64,000 nt of DNA from Brassica napus (taxonomy: Eukaryota > Streptophyta > Magnoliopsida > Brassicales > Brassicaceae): contig NC_063437.1 of NCBI RefSeq assembly GCF_020379485.1, positions 18,563,726-18,627,725 on the forward strand, read 5' to 3'. Positions 22,337 through 34,689 of the stretch are shown here, in pieces. The position numbers were made by a program, and so were the translations under genes. Under the pieces are notes generated by a model, which made no database searches, was not told the origin of the DNA, and saw nothing but the letters and a program-made list of their open reading frames with translations. How positions within the stretch are numbered: the stretch's first letter is position 1; the number at the start of each line of letters is the position of its first letter.

Positions 22337-22883
22337 TAGCCGTGGACAAAAAAAATCAGAACCAAAAAACCGAACTGGAACCAAACCAAAACTGGACCGA
22401 AGCCCTCAAATACCCGAATGGTTCCTATATTTCTATATCCGAATAACTGAACCGAACCGAAATTGAACGGGTACCCGAATATCTAAAAAAAAAAATTCAG
22501 CTTTTTAATATAAGGTAAAATATCATCAAACCCATGTTGGACCAAAAGAATACAACTTGTTACCACCCGACCACATTATATTTTATGTACTCTCTAATAT
22601 TATACATATATATGGTATTTCTATATATAAATACAGTAAATATTTATTTATGAAAGTAACCATTAGACTATTTAGATTATCATGTTAACTAATATATTTT
22701 ATATATATTTGTTCATATATTAAACGGATACCCGAAACCAAACCAAAACTGAACCAAAACCGAACCGAAACTAAACCAAAATTTCATAAGTACCTATTGG
22801 ATACAAAAATGATTTATCCGATATATCCGGGACCGAATGGTTCCTATCCGAAACCGAACCGAATACCCGAATGCCCATGGCTA
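22337..22883. mobile_element. Non-coding element with tagcc(g/a)tgg ends
   Basis: The left end TAGCCGTGGAC and right end GCCCATGGCTA are near inverted repeats. The inner flanks are rich in 'aaccgaacc' and 'cgaatacccgaa' motifs and the centre is AT-rich. It resembles the hAT MITE at 44371-45079 in composition. No clear target duplication was found. Confidence 0.6.
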
Positions 22884-22926
22884 TCCACTAAGCTTTATTT
22901 GTATTTTTTTTTGTGGATTGCAAGGG

Positions 22927-23450
22927 CTTGAGATTGGTTGGGGGTTTACTTACTTCTCTCTTGTGTCTTTGAGACCTTCAGTCTCATCCCTACGAGCTAT
23001 AAGTGTGGGTTTGGGTGCTTCTTTAGGTGGAGATGGTTTTTCGCTTCTACCTTCAGCTTGTCCTTTGCTAGCGTCTATTGTGCTTTACTTTCAGGTAGTT
23101 CTGATCATTAGAGTTTGAATGATAAGTGAGTAACTTTGATGTCCCAGAGGTAAGTTATAACAGAGAACACACATTGTTGAAGTTTACTCAGTTGCTACTT
23201 GCTAGAGAACATCATAAGAATACACTCTTTGTAGCTTTAGATTGAAAACAATATTCACATGGCAAGACTCGTCGATGTGTTTTATTTTTTGGACTGGCAG
23301 GAGAAAGAAGATGTTCGTTTTCTAAGCATAGTGAAGATCAGTTGATGAAAGTCACAAAGATGCGCTCTGGGACTGGGAAGGGAGTTAGTTCTAGTGCATA
23401 GAGAGACGCTGGTTATGTTTTGGAACGGCCAAAACTTCACTAATACTTTA
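22927..23450 (+). pseudogene. FBL11 tail fragment, copy A
   Basis: Begins within the LRR exon of the FBL11 gene (LEIGWGFTYFSLVS, at 31105 in the intact gene), runs to the LYFQ block, then jumps over four exons to the 'tttgatgtcccagag' splice site and continues through the last intron and last exon. That exon is shifted by extra bases. The deletion and frameshifts make it non-functional. It keeps the intact pre-insertion sequence (about 23175-23220) that a Harbinger element split in copy C. Confidence 0.88.
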
Positions 23451-23535
23451 GTTAACACCACTGCTAACACTTCATCTTGTTTCTTGTTTATACATATTGT
23501 TGAAGTTGAAAGATTTTGTTTTTCAAATTTAAAAA

Positions 23536-23990
23536 TCAAAGTTGGATAACCAAATTTAGACCGCATTCTCTAACCTCCCGTTTCTTATCTCTTACTTCAA
23601 ACTCAAACACTGATGAATCCCCGCAACTCACATTTTCTTCGATCTCGAACGTGTAGAGATGCTCGTTTAAAACTGGGAAACGCTGCGAGTGTATTCCTGA
23701 TCTATGCCTTCTTACACTGGTGGTACCATCCTTGACGCAATGATAAATATCCAACTCCTCCTTCCTCCTGTCACCCACCTTATTAACTACCAATACACAA
23801 CCCATCAATAGCATAGGATCATCCGCGCCGCTCCATTTCGTCGACAGGGAACTTCCGGTGGCCTGCCAAAGAAAGTACATGGGGATTTGTTCACCAGGCA
23901 AGACCGCAAATCTACAACTCCTTATGATCAGTTCTCTTGCTTCTCGTTTCAGTTTGAAGCAATTACCAAAGTTGGCACCAACATCTTGTA
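23536..23990 (-). pseudogene. C-terminal fragment of a TIR-NBS-LRR gene, copy A
   Basis: Codes about 140 residues of the post-LRR domain typical of TNL immune receptors (FGNCFKL, then LPGEQIPMYF, HLYTFEI). The frame is open but lacks TIR, NB-ARC and LRR. It lies tail-to-tail with the FBL11 fragment, exactly as the larger TNL pseudogene lies beside the intact FBL11, so both were copied together. Confidence 0.85.
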
Positions 23991-24009
23991 AACAAGGACA
24001 AGAAAACAT

Positions 24010-24690
24010 ATTTTTCTGGAGTGATTAGTTAGATGTTTTAACTTTAGTTTCAATAATGGTTATTATGTGCCCATCTTATGAAAGTTAAGTACCTATGTTA
24101 AAAGTGTTCTGACTTTAAAAAAAAAAGTGTTCTGACTTGTTCTATAAAAGGGTTATATATTTCTAATTTCTGAATTAATCTAAAAAAATGATATGAACTG
24201 AAATAAATATAAAGTAAACACAAGTCTGTTTACCAAAAAAAAAAGTCTAACACAAATCTGTTGTAATTAACATAAATATCATCAAATGCATACTGTCAAA
24301 TTTATTATTTGCCCATATATTTTGAGTCGACTCATATCGTTCTAAATTGAACATACAATTAGCCTATATATTTAAGACCAAAACAAATTAGCCTCTATAT
24401 GAAATCTTTCTGAAATCAGCATTACAAAATTACCAAAATTCCGTTATGATTAAACATAAATATCACTAAATGCCTCCAGTCAAATTTACTATTTTTTTTG
24501 GGTCAAAATTTACTAATTCCCCATATACTGTAATAATCTGAGTCATATCATTCTGACTTCTGAGTGAGGAAAAGGGGCATTTTAGTCATTTACGTCTAAT
24601 ACAGAGACTCGTTTCTTCTTCTCAATCTCAATTGAATCAAAATTAGGGTTTTCTCGTTACCCCCAAGTTCCGATCTTTGATTCACCGGAA
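24010..24690. other. AT-rich spacer and GeBP-like gene promoter
   Basis: No coding sequence. A short direct repeat (aaaaaagtgttctgact) is near 24100-24140. The last 100 bp should contain the promoter and leader of the gene starting at 24695. Confidence 0.5.
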
Positions 24691-24694
24691 TCAA

Positions 24695-26910
24695 ATGGTT
24701 CTTGGAAAACGAACTCGTGAACACTCCACTGACTCCAATGACAAACCCATCTCTTCGTCTCCCCTCAGGAGGATCATCCATGACGACAACGTCTCCGGCG
24801 TGGAGTCGATGCTCCGGAGGAGAAAACAACCCAAGACAACGCCAGTGTCTTCTCCCTCTAACAACAAGATGGCCTGGACTAAAGACGACGAGCTCATCAT
24901 CCTCGGGGTTTGTGAGAAACCCTCTCTCTCTCTCTGTTTTCATTTACTCTGTTTTTTTTTAACACTCACACTCTGTTTTCTTGAAAAAAAACAGAGTATT
25001 GTAGATTACGAGAAGGAAACGAAGCTGAGTCATAGATCTGACTGGGATGCGTTCTACGGATACGTTAAAGATTTTATAGAAGCGGACTTCTCTAAGAAGC
25101 AGCTTACTGATAAGATTAGGAACTTGAACAAGAGGTTTTTGGGTAACAAGGCGAGGTGTGACGATGAGGAAGGGCCTTCGTTTACTGATACTGAAGACGA
25201 TATCATCTTCAAGTTGTCAGTGATCATTTGGGATTCAACGAATGAAACAGAGTGTGCTTCTGATGAGAATGTGGACCAAGGGAAGGTGGTGAGTGTCTCT
25301 TTATTGCCATCTCTAAACATTGTTGTAAAATTTTATATTAATAATCTTGAATTCTTGTTTTGAATAAGGATGCACCTTGTGTGGAGCATGAAAAAGTTAG
25401 TGAGAGTAATATGGACCAAGCTAAGGTATGGTAGTGAGTACCATTTGTTCTGTAAAAGACATTATAGAATTTCATATTAGTACTGATCTTAAGTTCTTGT
25501 TTTGAATAAGGACGTACCTTGCGTGGAGCATGAACGTGTTGATGAGAATATAGAGCAGGCAAAGGTAGTGAGTACCGTTTGTTCTGTTCCATCAAGCTCC
25601 ACATTACCATTTCAAAACGTTATAGAAATTTTATGTTAGTAATGCGTAATTGATCTTAAGTTCTTGTTTTAAATAAGGATGCGTCTTTGGTGGAGCATGA
25701 ACGGGTTGATGAGAATATGGAACAAGCAAAGGTACTGAGTGTTTTTTCTGTTCCACTTAGCTCCACATTACCATTTCTAAATGTTAATGAATGTTATATT
25801 AGCAATGACTGATGGTAAGTTCTTGTTTTAAATAAGGATGTGCCTTGTGTAGAGCATGAGCCGGTTGATGAGAATATGGACCAAGCAAAGGTAGTGAGTA
25901 CCGTTCCATCAAGCTCCACATTACCATTTGAAAACATTTCAGAATTGTATATTAGTAACGTGTAACTGTCAACTGATCTTAAGTTATTGTTTAAAAATAA
26001 GGATCTACCTTGTGTGGAGGATGAACGGGTCGATGAGAATGTGGACCAAGGAAAGGTAGTGAGTGTTTGTTCTGTTTCTACCAAGCTCATTATTACCATC
26101 TCTAAGTACTATGTCTAATGCTGTTCAGGTTCTTGATTTGGATAAGGATGCGCCTTGTGTGGAGCGTGAACGAGTAAATGAGAATATGGACCTTGGCCAA
26201 GAAAAGGTACTGAGACTTTCTTTTTTTTTCTTTCCAAGCTCCTCATTACCATCTCAAACCGTTATGTAAAACGTGATGTTAACAATGTGTACTGATCTTG
26301 GATTCTTATTGTGAAACAGGATGTACCTTGTGTGGAGCATGAACTAGTTAACGAGAATATGGACCCTGAAGAAGTAGAGATGGTTAGTTCTGTTCTCCCA
26401 ATCTCCTTATTACTTATCACAAAACATCATCTAAAAAATCTGATATTAATTAATGCGTTGATTCTTATTTTGGATAAGGCTGTTCCTTGCGCGGAGGATG
26501 GACCGTTGAGTAACGTAAGTATAGAGACTGATAAAGGAGAGAAAGAGAAGAGTGAGGAAGAGTTTGTTGCCATGAAGGATGCACTAACTGATAAAGACAA
26601 TAATGAGGAAGATGGTGTGGATGAGTTTTGTGCTACGAAGGATGCACTAACTGATAAAGATAAGAGTGAGGAAGATAGTGTGGATGAGTATTGTGCTCTG
26701 AAGGATGCACTTGAGGAGACGACATTCTTTCAAAGCATAGGTAAATATCAACAGAAGGTCCTGCTTCAGAATTTGAAAAACCTTAGAGGTCCAAGAAGAA
26801 AAGAGCTAGCTGACGAGTTGAAGGAATTGCTTGACGAGGAGATGAAAGTGCGTTGCAAGAAACTGAGTTTATCCGCAAAGCTTGCAAGCGCATGGGAGGA
26901 GTCTTGTTGA
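24695..26910 (+). CDS. GeBP/storekeeper (DUF573) protein with micro-exon repeat array (443 aa)
   Basis: Ten exons, all joined between codons: 24695-24907, 24995-25285, 25369-25425, 25511-25564, 25678-25731, 25837-25890, 26002-26055, 26147-26206, 26320-26382, 26479-26910. Residues about 60-120 form the DUF573 DNA-binding domain of the GeBP/storekeeper family (WTKDDELIILG, DWDAFYGYVKDFI, KQLTDKIRNLNKRF), so the product is probably a nuclear transcription regulator. Exons 3-9 each encode an 18-21 residue copy of an acidic unit (DVPCVEHERVDENMDQAK), and exon 10 begins with a weaker copy. Exon 10 also holds three copies of a unit ending KDAL. The C-terminus (FFQSIGKYQQKVLLQ, ELKELLDEEM) is a predicted helical region as in relatives. 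Matches Arabidopsis At2g36340 by context. Confidence 0.88.
25369..26510 (+). repeat. Tandem array of duplicated micro-exons with their introns
   Basis: Eight exon starts at 25369, 25511, 25678, 25837, 26002, 26147, 26320 and 26479 are spaced 142-173 bp apart. Each unit has a similar acceptor (ttcttgtttt..ataag/GAT), an 18-21 codon exon in phase 0, and a donor AAG/gta. Introns also share 'agctccacattaccat' blocks. This shows duplication of exon plus intron as a DNA unit. Confidence 0.9.
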
Positions 26911-27469
26911 TTCAAGAAACATCAAGTTTTGCTTTCTTTTTTTTTGGTACTACATGGTGGTTCTTGCTACTAATGATTTTTTGATGCTGAAGCCAATATA
27001 GAAAAGGTTGTGGCTTGTCTTTTTGTTAGTGTGTGACTAGTTTTTTTTTGTTAATCAGTGATTGTTACTCTCGTTTCACAGAAGTGATATTTTTACAATT
27101 TTTTTTTGTTATATAAAGCATGTTATTATTTTAACATTTCAATGCAATTTATACTAATTTTAAGTTTAGTATTAAATTATAAAATATTTTGATTTGTAAA
27201 TAATTTTCTTTTTAGTTCAGAAACTATTGATTAAAAGGATATAATTATTTTGTAAATTTTATAATGACATTTTTGAAATAGAATCAGTATCCAAAACATA
27301 TTTGCAGGTGGAAATGACTCGTGTCGGAGACCGGTTTATCCCGGTTATTAAAAATTAAAAGATTTAAGTTAAGTCCGGTTTGGTTTGTGGATCGGTCTGT
27401 AATTGAGAGTGACTGTTAAAAATTATCTCACTCCATAGTAAACGAACTCTTGTTTTAACTGGCCGCCGA
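26911..27469. other. Spacer between the GeBP-like gene and FBL11
   Basis: Contains the 3' UTR of the upstream gene and the promoter of FBL11. No further gene is seen; the two Arabidopsis genes I remember between these loci are absent. Confidence 0.55.
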
Positions 27470-27505
27470 TCTCTCTCTCATCTCTCTCTCTCTCTCTCTC
27501 TCTCT
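27470..27505 (+). repeat. (CT)n tract in the FBL11 leader
   Basis: A nearly pure CT run ends 9 bp before the start codon. CT runs are common in plant core promoters and leaders. Confidence 0.85.
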
Positions 27506-27514
27506 GAAGAATCA

Positions 27515-30500
27515 ATGGCGCAGCTAAGAAGCTTACACGATGACTTCGTGATCCTTGTCGTTGATAATAATCAACCTCAAGAAGAAGAAGACTCATCTTC
27601 TTCTCCATGTCAAGTGATTTCGATCTCAGCTTTGGATGTTTCATCCTGGGACTTGTCAGAGATACTCTGCTACAGAAGAGTTAAAATTCGAGCTCATCGA
27701 ACTAGGCATGTCTAGTTTCATACACGTCATATACAACATCTCGTGTTTTGTAGTAGTAACAAGTTGTAGTGATTCTTGGTTTATGTTTCTATATGCCAGG
27801 CTCGTTCAAGAATCATCTTACTTCCATGGCCTTCTTAGCGGAAGCTTCAGGTTAGAATCTTCTCTTTGCTCTGTATGTTATGTTATTGTTTGTACCTCGT
27901 GTTGTGTAACTTGGATTTTGTAATAGTGAATCAGGTCATGATCATGTCTCTATAGAATGGAACTTAGAGACTTTCTTGAATCTTATGAGGTGTATATATG
28001 ATTGCGCCCTTGATGTTACATCCACTAGTTTCTTACCTCTTTTCGATGTAAGCTCTCTTTCTATATCAATCCTCTGCTCTCTTCTTCTTTCTTTCTCTTT
28101 TTTTTTTTTACATGTTTTGTAGAGTTTAAGCTTAACTGTGAATGGCCAATATAGGCTGCACTCTATTTTGGTGTGGAGAGGCTTCTATCTAAATGCAAGA
28201 GGTGGCTTTTACTGTTGGCATCATCGAATGACTCTGCATCACCAATGCTAGAATTGCCTGACCTTGTTCAGATGTGGAGTTTCGGTCTCGAGCGTGGTTA
28301 GAATCTTGAGTTTAACACTTGTTATATTAAGTTAGTTTCTCTGAATCATGATTCATTTGATGTGGAATGTTTCTGGCGACCTTCCAAGTACAAAGCTAAT
28401 GATTATTGACATTATTATTATATCTCTAACATATTAAGTTTGATACTTACAGATGTAGACTTTGTGCCAGATCTCTGTGGAGCATATCTTGCAAAGAATC
28501 TCGTATGTATCTACAACTCTAAAATTGAGATGCATCTTTAGCATCTCAATGATATATGATAAGAAAATGCTGGCATCTACTGTTGTTATTTACTGACTAA
28601 TTCATCACAAAAACATGTTTAATTATGTAGAAAACAAAATTTTCTATCTGTATTTATAAATCATATTGGTGTTGTGAAGTTAAAGAGAATACAGTTTTTG
28701 CTTTTGTTTAGCTTGTTCATCCTTTTTGTTTGAACGATCTAAATTATTCATATAGTGTAGCCTCTGACAGCTAATAATCTGATCCTTATGTCTTGTGCAG
28801 ATGCTGGTAAAATCTGATGAGTATTTTGGAAATGTTCCATATGAGTTGTTGATGTGCTGCATAAGACATCCTCACCTGACTGTAGACAGGTAGGCTTGTG
28901 CACGTTGTCTATATTATTATACCAATGCAAAACATACGTTAGATTCTCACCTTTTTGACCAAACTCTGACAGTGAGATGCATCTTGCCGATGCACTTCTT
29001 GTTTGGCTTGATGCCAACAAAAGACTGTTTGACTTGTCAGAGACTAGTAAGGATAACATAGTCAACTTGATGGAACAGGTAAAGCTTAGTTCTGTTAGCT
29101 ATGCAGAGATGAATTAGACCATACAAAAACATGTATCTATAATGTAATATAAATTTTCTAAGCACTTCATCTTTGTAGTTTCTGGTTTTGCTCATTCCAT
29201 TCATGTTTAGCTTTCATGGAACTGTGGTTCTGACTTTAGCATTTTTTGTTTTCTGATGTGTTATATTGCAGGTCCGGTTTAGTCTTTTGCCGCTGTGGTT
29301 TATTGCAGGTAATGTATGTGATTGATACTTGGAGATATAGCAGAAAGTTATGTAGTTAAGTTTGTTCCTTTGTTTCAGAAAGAAGAAAGTCATATGGTTT
29401 CTCAACGTTTGCTGATCATAGCATTGAACTGGTTACTAAACTAACCAAAATGTCATCCAAATGTTTGGTTGATAGTCTAAGAGATGGACCTCCTACTGAT
29501 CTTAGAGTTCGGTTGACTCAATACACAGAGGTATATCTATCTTAAACAAAGTCTCTGTCTTATATGTTCATATAATATAGACACTGGATGTCTCTGATTC
29601 ATTTGTACTAGTTGCTGAGTCCTCAAAGGCTTTGTTCCGGCAGAGCCGGTCCTGAGATTTTGGGGCTATAAACAATTTATAAAAATTTATGTAATTTTTT
29701 TTTACAAATTTGGGGTCTATATATAGGTCTCAGGACCGGCCATGGTTATGTCTAATGATGCCTTTGTTCCCTGAATCAGAAACTGGATCTCTCAGGATGC
29801 ACGCAGTTAAACGAAGCCATTCTGCTACTCTCAGTACTTCCTGAAACATATTTTACAAACCCCATGTGGAGAAAGAGTTTAAAAAGCTTCTTAAAGAACC
29901 CTGAGGACGACGCAAGAAACCAAGAACAGTCATCTCAGACAACTCTACCAATCTCATCTTTTGAAACGGTGCAAGAGGTTGATATCTCCAAGTGCCAGAA
30001 GCTTGATTATATAGTCACGATCAAGTGCATCTCCAAGTCATTCCCATCGTTGAGAAAACTGAGAGCTGCTTACCTCTTAAACATCAAGGTGTCCACTATG
30101 CTTGAACTTCTCCAGAACTTTCACAAGCTTACTGAAGTCGATTTAACAGTTGATATCGTTCCTATAATACCGTGTCAAGCATCTGTGTTTTACACAAGTC
30201 CAGGTTTAGCTCAGACTCCTCCCATCATCTCCTTAACATATGGAAGTCATATCTTTGATTCTGGCCAAGTTCATCGTTCTCTCTCGAGTATCACAAGACT
30301 AACTCTGGAGGGTAGAAGTGATTTATATGGTTAGTCTTCTTCTTGGTACTGTTAATAAACTAAAAGGCAGTTCAGATGTATATTAAAGTAGCTGATGCCC
30401 TCATTGTAACAGATAAGGATCTAAGGAGCATCTCTAGGTCATGTGGTTCATTATGTTACCTGAACATAAAAGGGTGTGCACTACTCTCAGATGCATGTAT

Positions 30501-32549
30501 AGCTTATGTTATAGAGAGGTGTAAAAGCTTACACTCTCTCATAGTTTGCTACACCTCTTTCTCGGAGAACTCAGTCTTGGCACTATGCGCTGATACTTCT
30601 GTGACCAATTCATTAGCATCCAATCTTCAGATGCTGCACATGAGTAAATGCGAAGGTATGTGTGTCTTTTTTTTCCATTTCAGTCTCTCTTTAATGTAAA
30701 ATCTCATGGCTTATAACATAAACTTAGTGTTATGTTCTCAGGAATTAGCGAGACATCGCTTATAAACTTGATAACACGGACAAAGAAACTGAAGAGTCTT
30801 TGCTTAAGGGATACAAAAGTTTCAGACAGTGTGCTATGTGAACTCTCTGGCTCTTCCTTAGAAGCACTTGATATTTCAAATACCACGGTCAGTTTCATTT
30901 ATTAACAAAATATTATCTTACTTAACATCATTCAAGTGATGCATTAATGCTTGAAGCTTTCTTACAGATATCTAGTATGGTTCTTACTTGTGTCATTAGC
31001 AAAAACTCTAATCTAAAAAGCCTTAAAGCCAGGGGATGTAAGAATCTGATACAATCAGAGACTATGTTTAACTGTTTAAGCAAGGGGAGTGGACTAGAGG
31101 AGCTTGAGATTGGTTGGGGGTTTACTTACTTCTCTCTTGTGTCTATGAGACCTGCGGTTTCGTCCCTACGAGCTATAAGTGTGGGTTTGGGTGCTTCCTT
31201 AGGTGAAGATGGTTTAAACCTTCTACCTTCGGCTTGTCCTTTGCTAGAGTCTATTGTCCTTTACTTTCAGGAAATATCTGACTCTGCCTTGACGAGTATA
31301 GTGACATCATTGAAGAACCTAGAGGAGCTAGCTTTGTCGTATTGTTTCGGTGACATAACACTTCAGAGTTTTAAGTTCTCTATACCGAACCTGAGGAAAC
31401 TAAGGCTTGAGAGGGTAACTCGTTGGATGACTAATGAAGATTTGTTTGTTCTCACGCAAAGCTGTCCCAACTTGACTGAGCTTAAGCTGGTAGGATGTTT
31501 ACACTTAAACTCAGGTACAGAGGAAACCAATCACCTAACCTCATAACCCAATGCCACTTCTTAGTTTTTTCACCTTTTTGGATGTTTTATTAATCAGATT
31601 CTCAACCAATCATCTCATCTGGATGGCCTGGAATGATATCTCTTCATCTTGAGGTTTGTTAGTAGTACTCTTTAAGATTATTTAAGGTCATCTTCAAATC
31701 TTTTCTCCATGTTAAGGTATAGTTTATTCACAAATATATTTAACCATGTTTGGGGTTATAGGAATGTGGGAGAATAACAGAGAATGGTGTTGCTTCTCTC
31801 TATGGGTGCATTGCTCTTGAAGATCTTTTGCTTCGCCACAATGTGAGTCTTCTCTTTGATATCATATTTCCACACTCTTTTTAGTTCTATGCTCTTTGTG
31901 TTGAGCTTTCTTACTGAGGGTTTTTATATGTTATTAATTCAGGGCTCTGGGATACAGAAAAACTTCCTTCTTGATGCTTCTTTGAAGGTATATATATATA
32001 TTTCACACATTCCATGTTTTATCACATAAAGAGAGTTATGTCTGTTGTTGCTTAACTCATCTCAACAATGAGCAGTTTCCAATGCTTCGGCTTGTATCTC
32101 TGGACATGTGTGATGCAAAGGAAGGCAAGTTTGATGTCCCAGAGGTAAGTAATAACATAGATTACCTTTCTGACAAGTTCTAGACACAACCCTATATTTT
32201 GAAGGTGGTGTATTATACATAGTTCGTATGAATTTTTTTTATTAATATTAACCTAAAAATGTTTATAGCCTCTTAAATCTCAAATACGATCATGCTGACA
32301 ATAATGATAATATTTTCTTTATAGCTTTAGATTGAAAACAATATTCACATGGCAAGACTCGTCGGTTTGTTTTCTTTTTTGGATTGGCAGGAGAAAGAAG
32401 TTCGATTTCTAAGCATAGTGAAAATCAGTAGATGCAAGTCTCAGAGATGCTCTCTGGGAAGAGAGTTAGCTCCAGTGCATAGAGAGACGCTGGTTATGTT
32501 TTGGAACGGCCAAAACTTCACTAATACACTGCTCAAACAAAGACTTTAG
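27515..32549 (+). CDS. FBL11: BTB/POZ and leucine-rich-repeat protein, FBL11-like (944 aa)
   Basis: Eighteen exons join in frame: 27515-27705, 27800-27850, 27927-28047, 28155-28296, 28453-28502, 28801-28889, 28973-29078, 29272-29308, 29379-29530, 29780-30329, 30413-30655, 30742-30887, 30968-31514, 31598-31653, 31762-31842, 31943-31987, 32076-32144, 32391-32549. The N-terminal third has the BTB/POZ-like and following BACK-like helices (SSWDLSEILCYRRVKI, ESSYFHGLLSGSF); the rest is F-box-like LRR repeats (LYCLNIKGC-type units, LKSLKARGCKNL, LTELKLVGC). BTB-LRR proteins are thought to act as substrate adaptors for CUL3 ubiquitin ligases. It matches Arabidopsis At2g36370 by sequence memory and by neighbours. 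The first intron uses a GC donor. Intron 9 holds a small MITE. Confidence 0.9.
29643..29741. mobile_element. Small hAT-like MITE in an FBL11 intron
   Basis: About 99 bp with inverted ends gccggtcctgag and ctcaggaccggc and an AT-rich centre. It lies wholly within intron 9, so it should be spliced out. Confidence 0.75.
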
Positions 32550-32626
32550 TTACCAGTACCACCACTCTACACTTTTTATCTTGTTTCTTGTTTATACTTA
32601 TTGTTGAAGTTGAAATACTTTTTGTT

Positions 32627-34640
32627 TCAAATTTTAAAATCAAAGTTGGCAACCAAATTTAGACCGCATTCTCTAACCTCCCATTTCTTATCTCTTACTT
32701 CAAACTCAAAGACTGATGATTCTCCGCAACACACCTCCTTTTCTTCGATCTCAAACGTGTAGAGATGCTCGTTTAAAACTGGAAAACGTTGCGAGTGAAT
32801 CCCTGATCTATGCCTTACACTGGTGGTACCATCCTTGAAGCAATAATATACATCCAACTCCTTCTTCCTCCTGTCACCAACCTTGTTAACTACCAATACA
32901 CAACCCATCAACGGTATATGATCCATTCCATTCCCTTTCATCAACAGGGAACTCCCGGTAGCCTGCCAAAGAAAGTACATGGGAATTTGTTCACCAGGCA
33001 AGACCGCAAATCTACAAGTCCTTATGATCAGTTCTCTTGCTTCTTGATTCAGTTTGAAGCAATTACCAAAGTTGACAACATGTTGTAAAGAAGAAATAGA
33101 AGAATCTAGCCTCTCTAAGCCTCACGGTTTTCTGCTTCTAGGCATCGTAAGGAGTCTGGAAGCTGCGGGAGTGAAACTAGCTTTGTGCATCCACTGATCA
33201 CAAGTTTACGTAGACGAGTCATTTCCTTGATCCATGGAGATAATTCTCGTATCCTTTAATCCACGGTCGATAGATATGAGAGATTTATCAGCTAAAACGC
33301 GAAGACCATATCTCACGTTAGAGAATTTCTCCGCTAGAAATTCTTCCACTCTTTCAAACCATTCGTCGTTGAAGAAACATGCTATATAGATAAATAAATC
33401 TTTATCTTCATCACATAAAGCATCGTAACTGAACTTCAAAACGCATTCGATTTCTCCGTTAACGCTACTCCATAACCTTGCACTCCTGCCTCGACGTCAT
33501 TCCTCGAAAATAAGATCCCATAACCACTAGTCCTAGAGGGAGGTTACCGGCAAGTTGTGTAACTTTCCTAGAAAGGCTCTCAAAACCATAACACGGTGAC
33601 TTTTGACCAAAAGCATACGTGCAGAAGATTTTAAGAGCCTTACGGTCAGATGGGAAACCCACCTCATGTATATGGTTAATCTTGTGTCTTTGCAAAACTC
33701 TTTTATCTTGTGGGTCGTCATGATAATCCGGCTTCCAGGACCAAACCACCGAGCTTCTTTAGCCAGTGCATCGAGTTGCATCACATGGTCCACATCATCA
33801 AGAACTACGAGCATTTTTTTTGTCTTTTAATCAAACATCCAAATGACGAATATTGATGCCCTGCTGGTTGAATATTTGAGATAACATCTCTGATTGTAGC
33901 TGCAGCTGCGCGCTGTATACATCTCGACGAGGTATTGGATAGCGTCTTCTGATATTCTCCATGAAGACACAAAGCTGGAACTTATGAGAGTATTCTTCAA
34001 ATAGAGCTCTGGGGATGGTGCTCTTACCAATTCCGGAAGGACCCAAAATCCCTATCATCCTCACTTCATTAGAGTCTAGGCATAATAATTGTTTCATCTT
34101 TGCCATATGAGCTCTCATACCAACATAACCGTCCATAACACTACTTGATGGCGCATTATTTAGCAGCTCTGCTGAAACATCAGTAGCGATTTTTTCGATC
34201 ATGGCCGCTTCATTATCCCTTAGAAAGAATTTGAAACATTTTTTTAGATACTAATTTTTTATAGACTAATAATAATAAAAGAGGAAAAAGAAGAAGTTAT
34301 TAACCAGTTGATTGAATGGTAACCAACAGTTGTAGCTACCTCCTCCAGAGCGTGTTTCTATCTCTCAGTTTCTTCTTTGCTTCTACCCTTACAAGTCTCT
34401 CTGAAAACTTTTCCAAAATCTCCGGTAAGCTTCTTTACGTGAGAAGGTTCAACGTCGTAGAAAATGAGCAACACTGTTTGATCTAACTCTTGTTTGCACT
34501 TCATAATCTCAACCAGTTCGTCAAGGCACCATTTGGAAGAAGCGTAGTTTCTCGAGAGCAAGACGATATTAGAACCTTTGATGGCGGTTACGATTTCAGG
34601 ACTGAAAAGGTTCTTGCAGACTGAAAAGGTTTCGGGCTTT
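32627..34640 (-). pseudogene. TIR-NBS-LRR (TNL) immune receptor pseudogene
   Basis: Reading leftward: the second half of a TIR domain ([17 protein letters not shown], 34561-34358), an intron, then NB-ARC with P-loop GPSGIGKST (about 34045), kinase-2 LVVLDDVD (about 33805), [15 protein letters not shown] and GNLPLGL, an ARC segment (FSYDALCDEDKDLF), and the post-LRR domain (32627-33001). Defects: the first part of TIR is missing at the boundary with FBL11 copy C, a stop and a one-base shift lie near 33825-33840, another shift near 33690, and almost the whole LRR has been deleted near 33225 so that ARC meets the last LRR remnant. TNLs detect pathogen effectors; this copy cannot encode a working one. 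Confidence 0.9.
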
Positions 34641-34689
34641 TGTCTACATTGTTTTCAGGTCTTCCAAATTTGTTTGTTACTGCTATGCC

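Noticed and set aside
22837..23118. 93-codon frame as an independent gene
   Set aside because: It begins in a repeat element and continues in the FBL11 LRR fragment, ending at the deletion junction; it is part of pseudogene copy A.
24695..26910. Reading the GeBP-like micro-exons as separate short genes or as retained intron sequence
   Set aside because: All units have proper acceptors and donors in phase 0 and join the DUF573 exon to the C-terminal exon without frame change.
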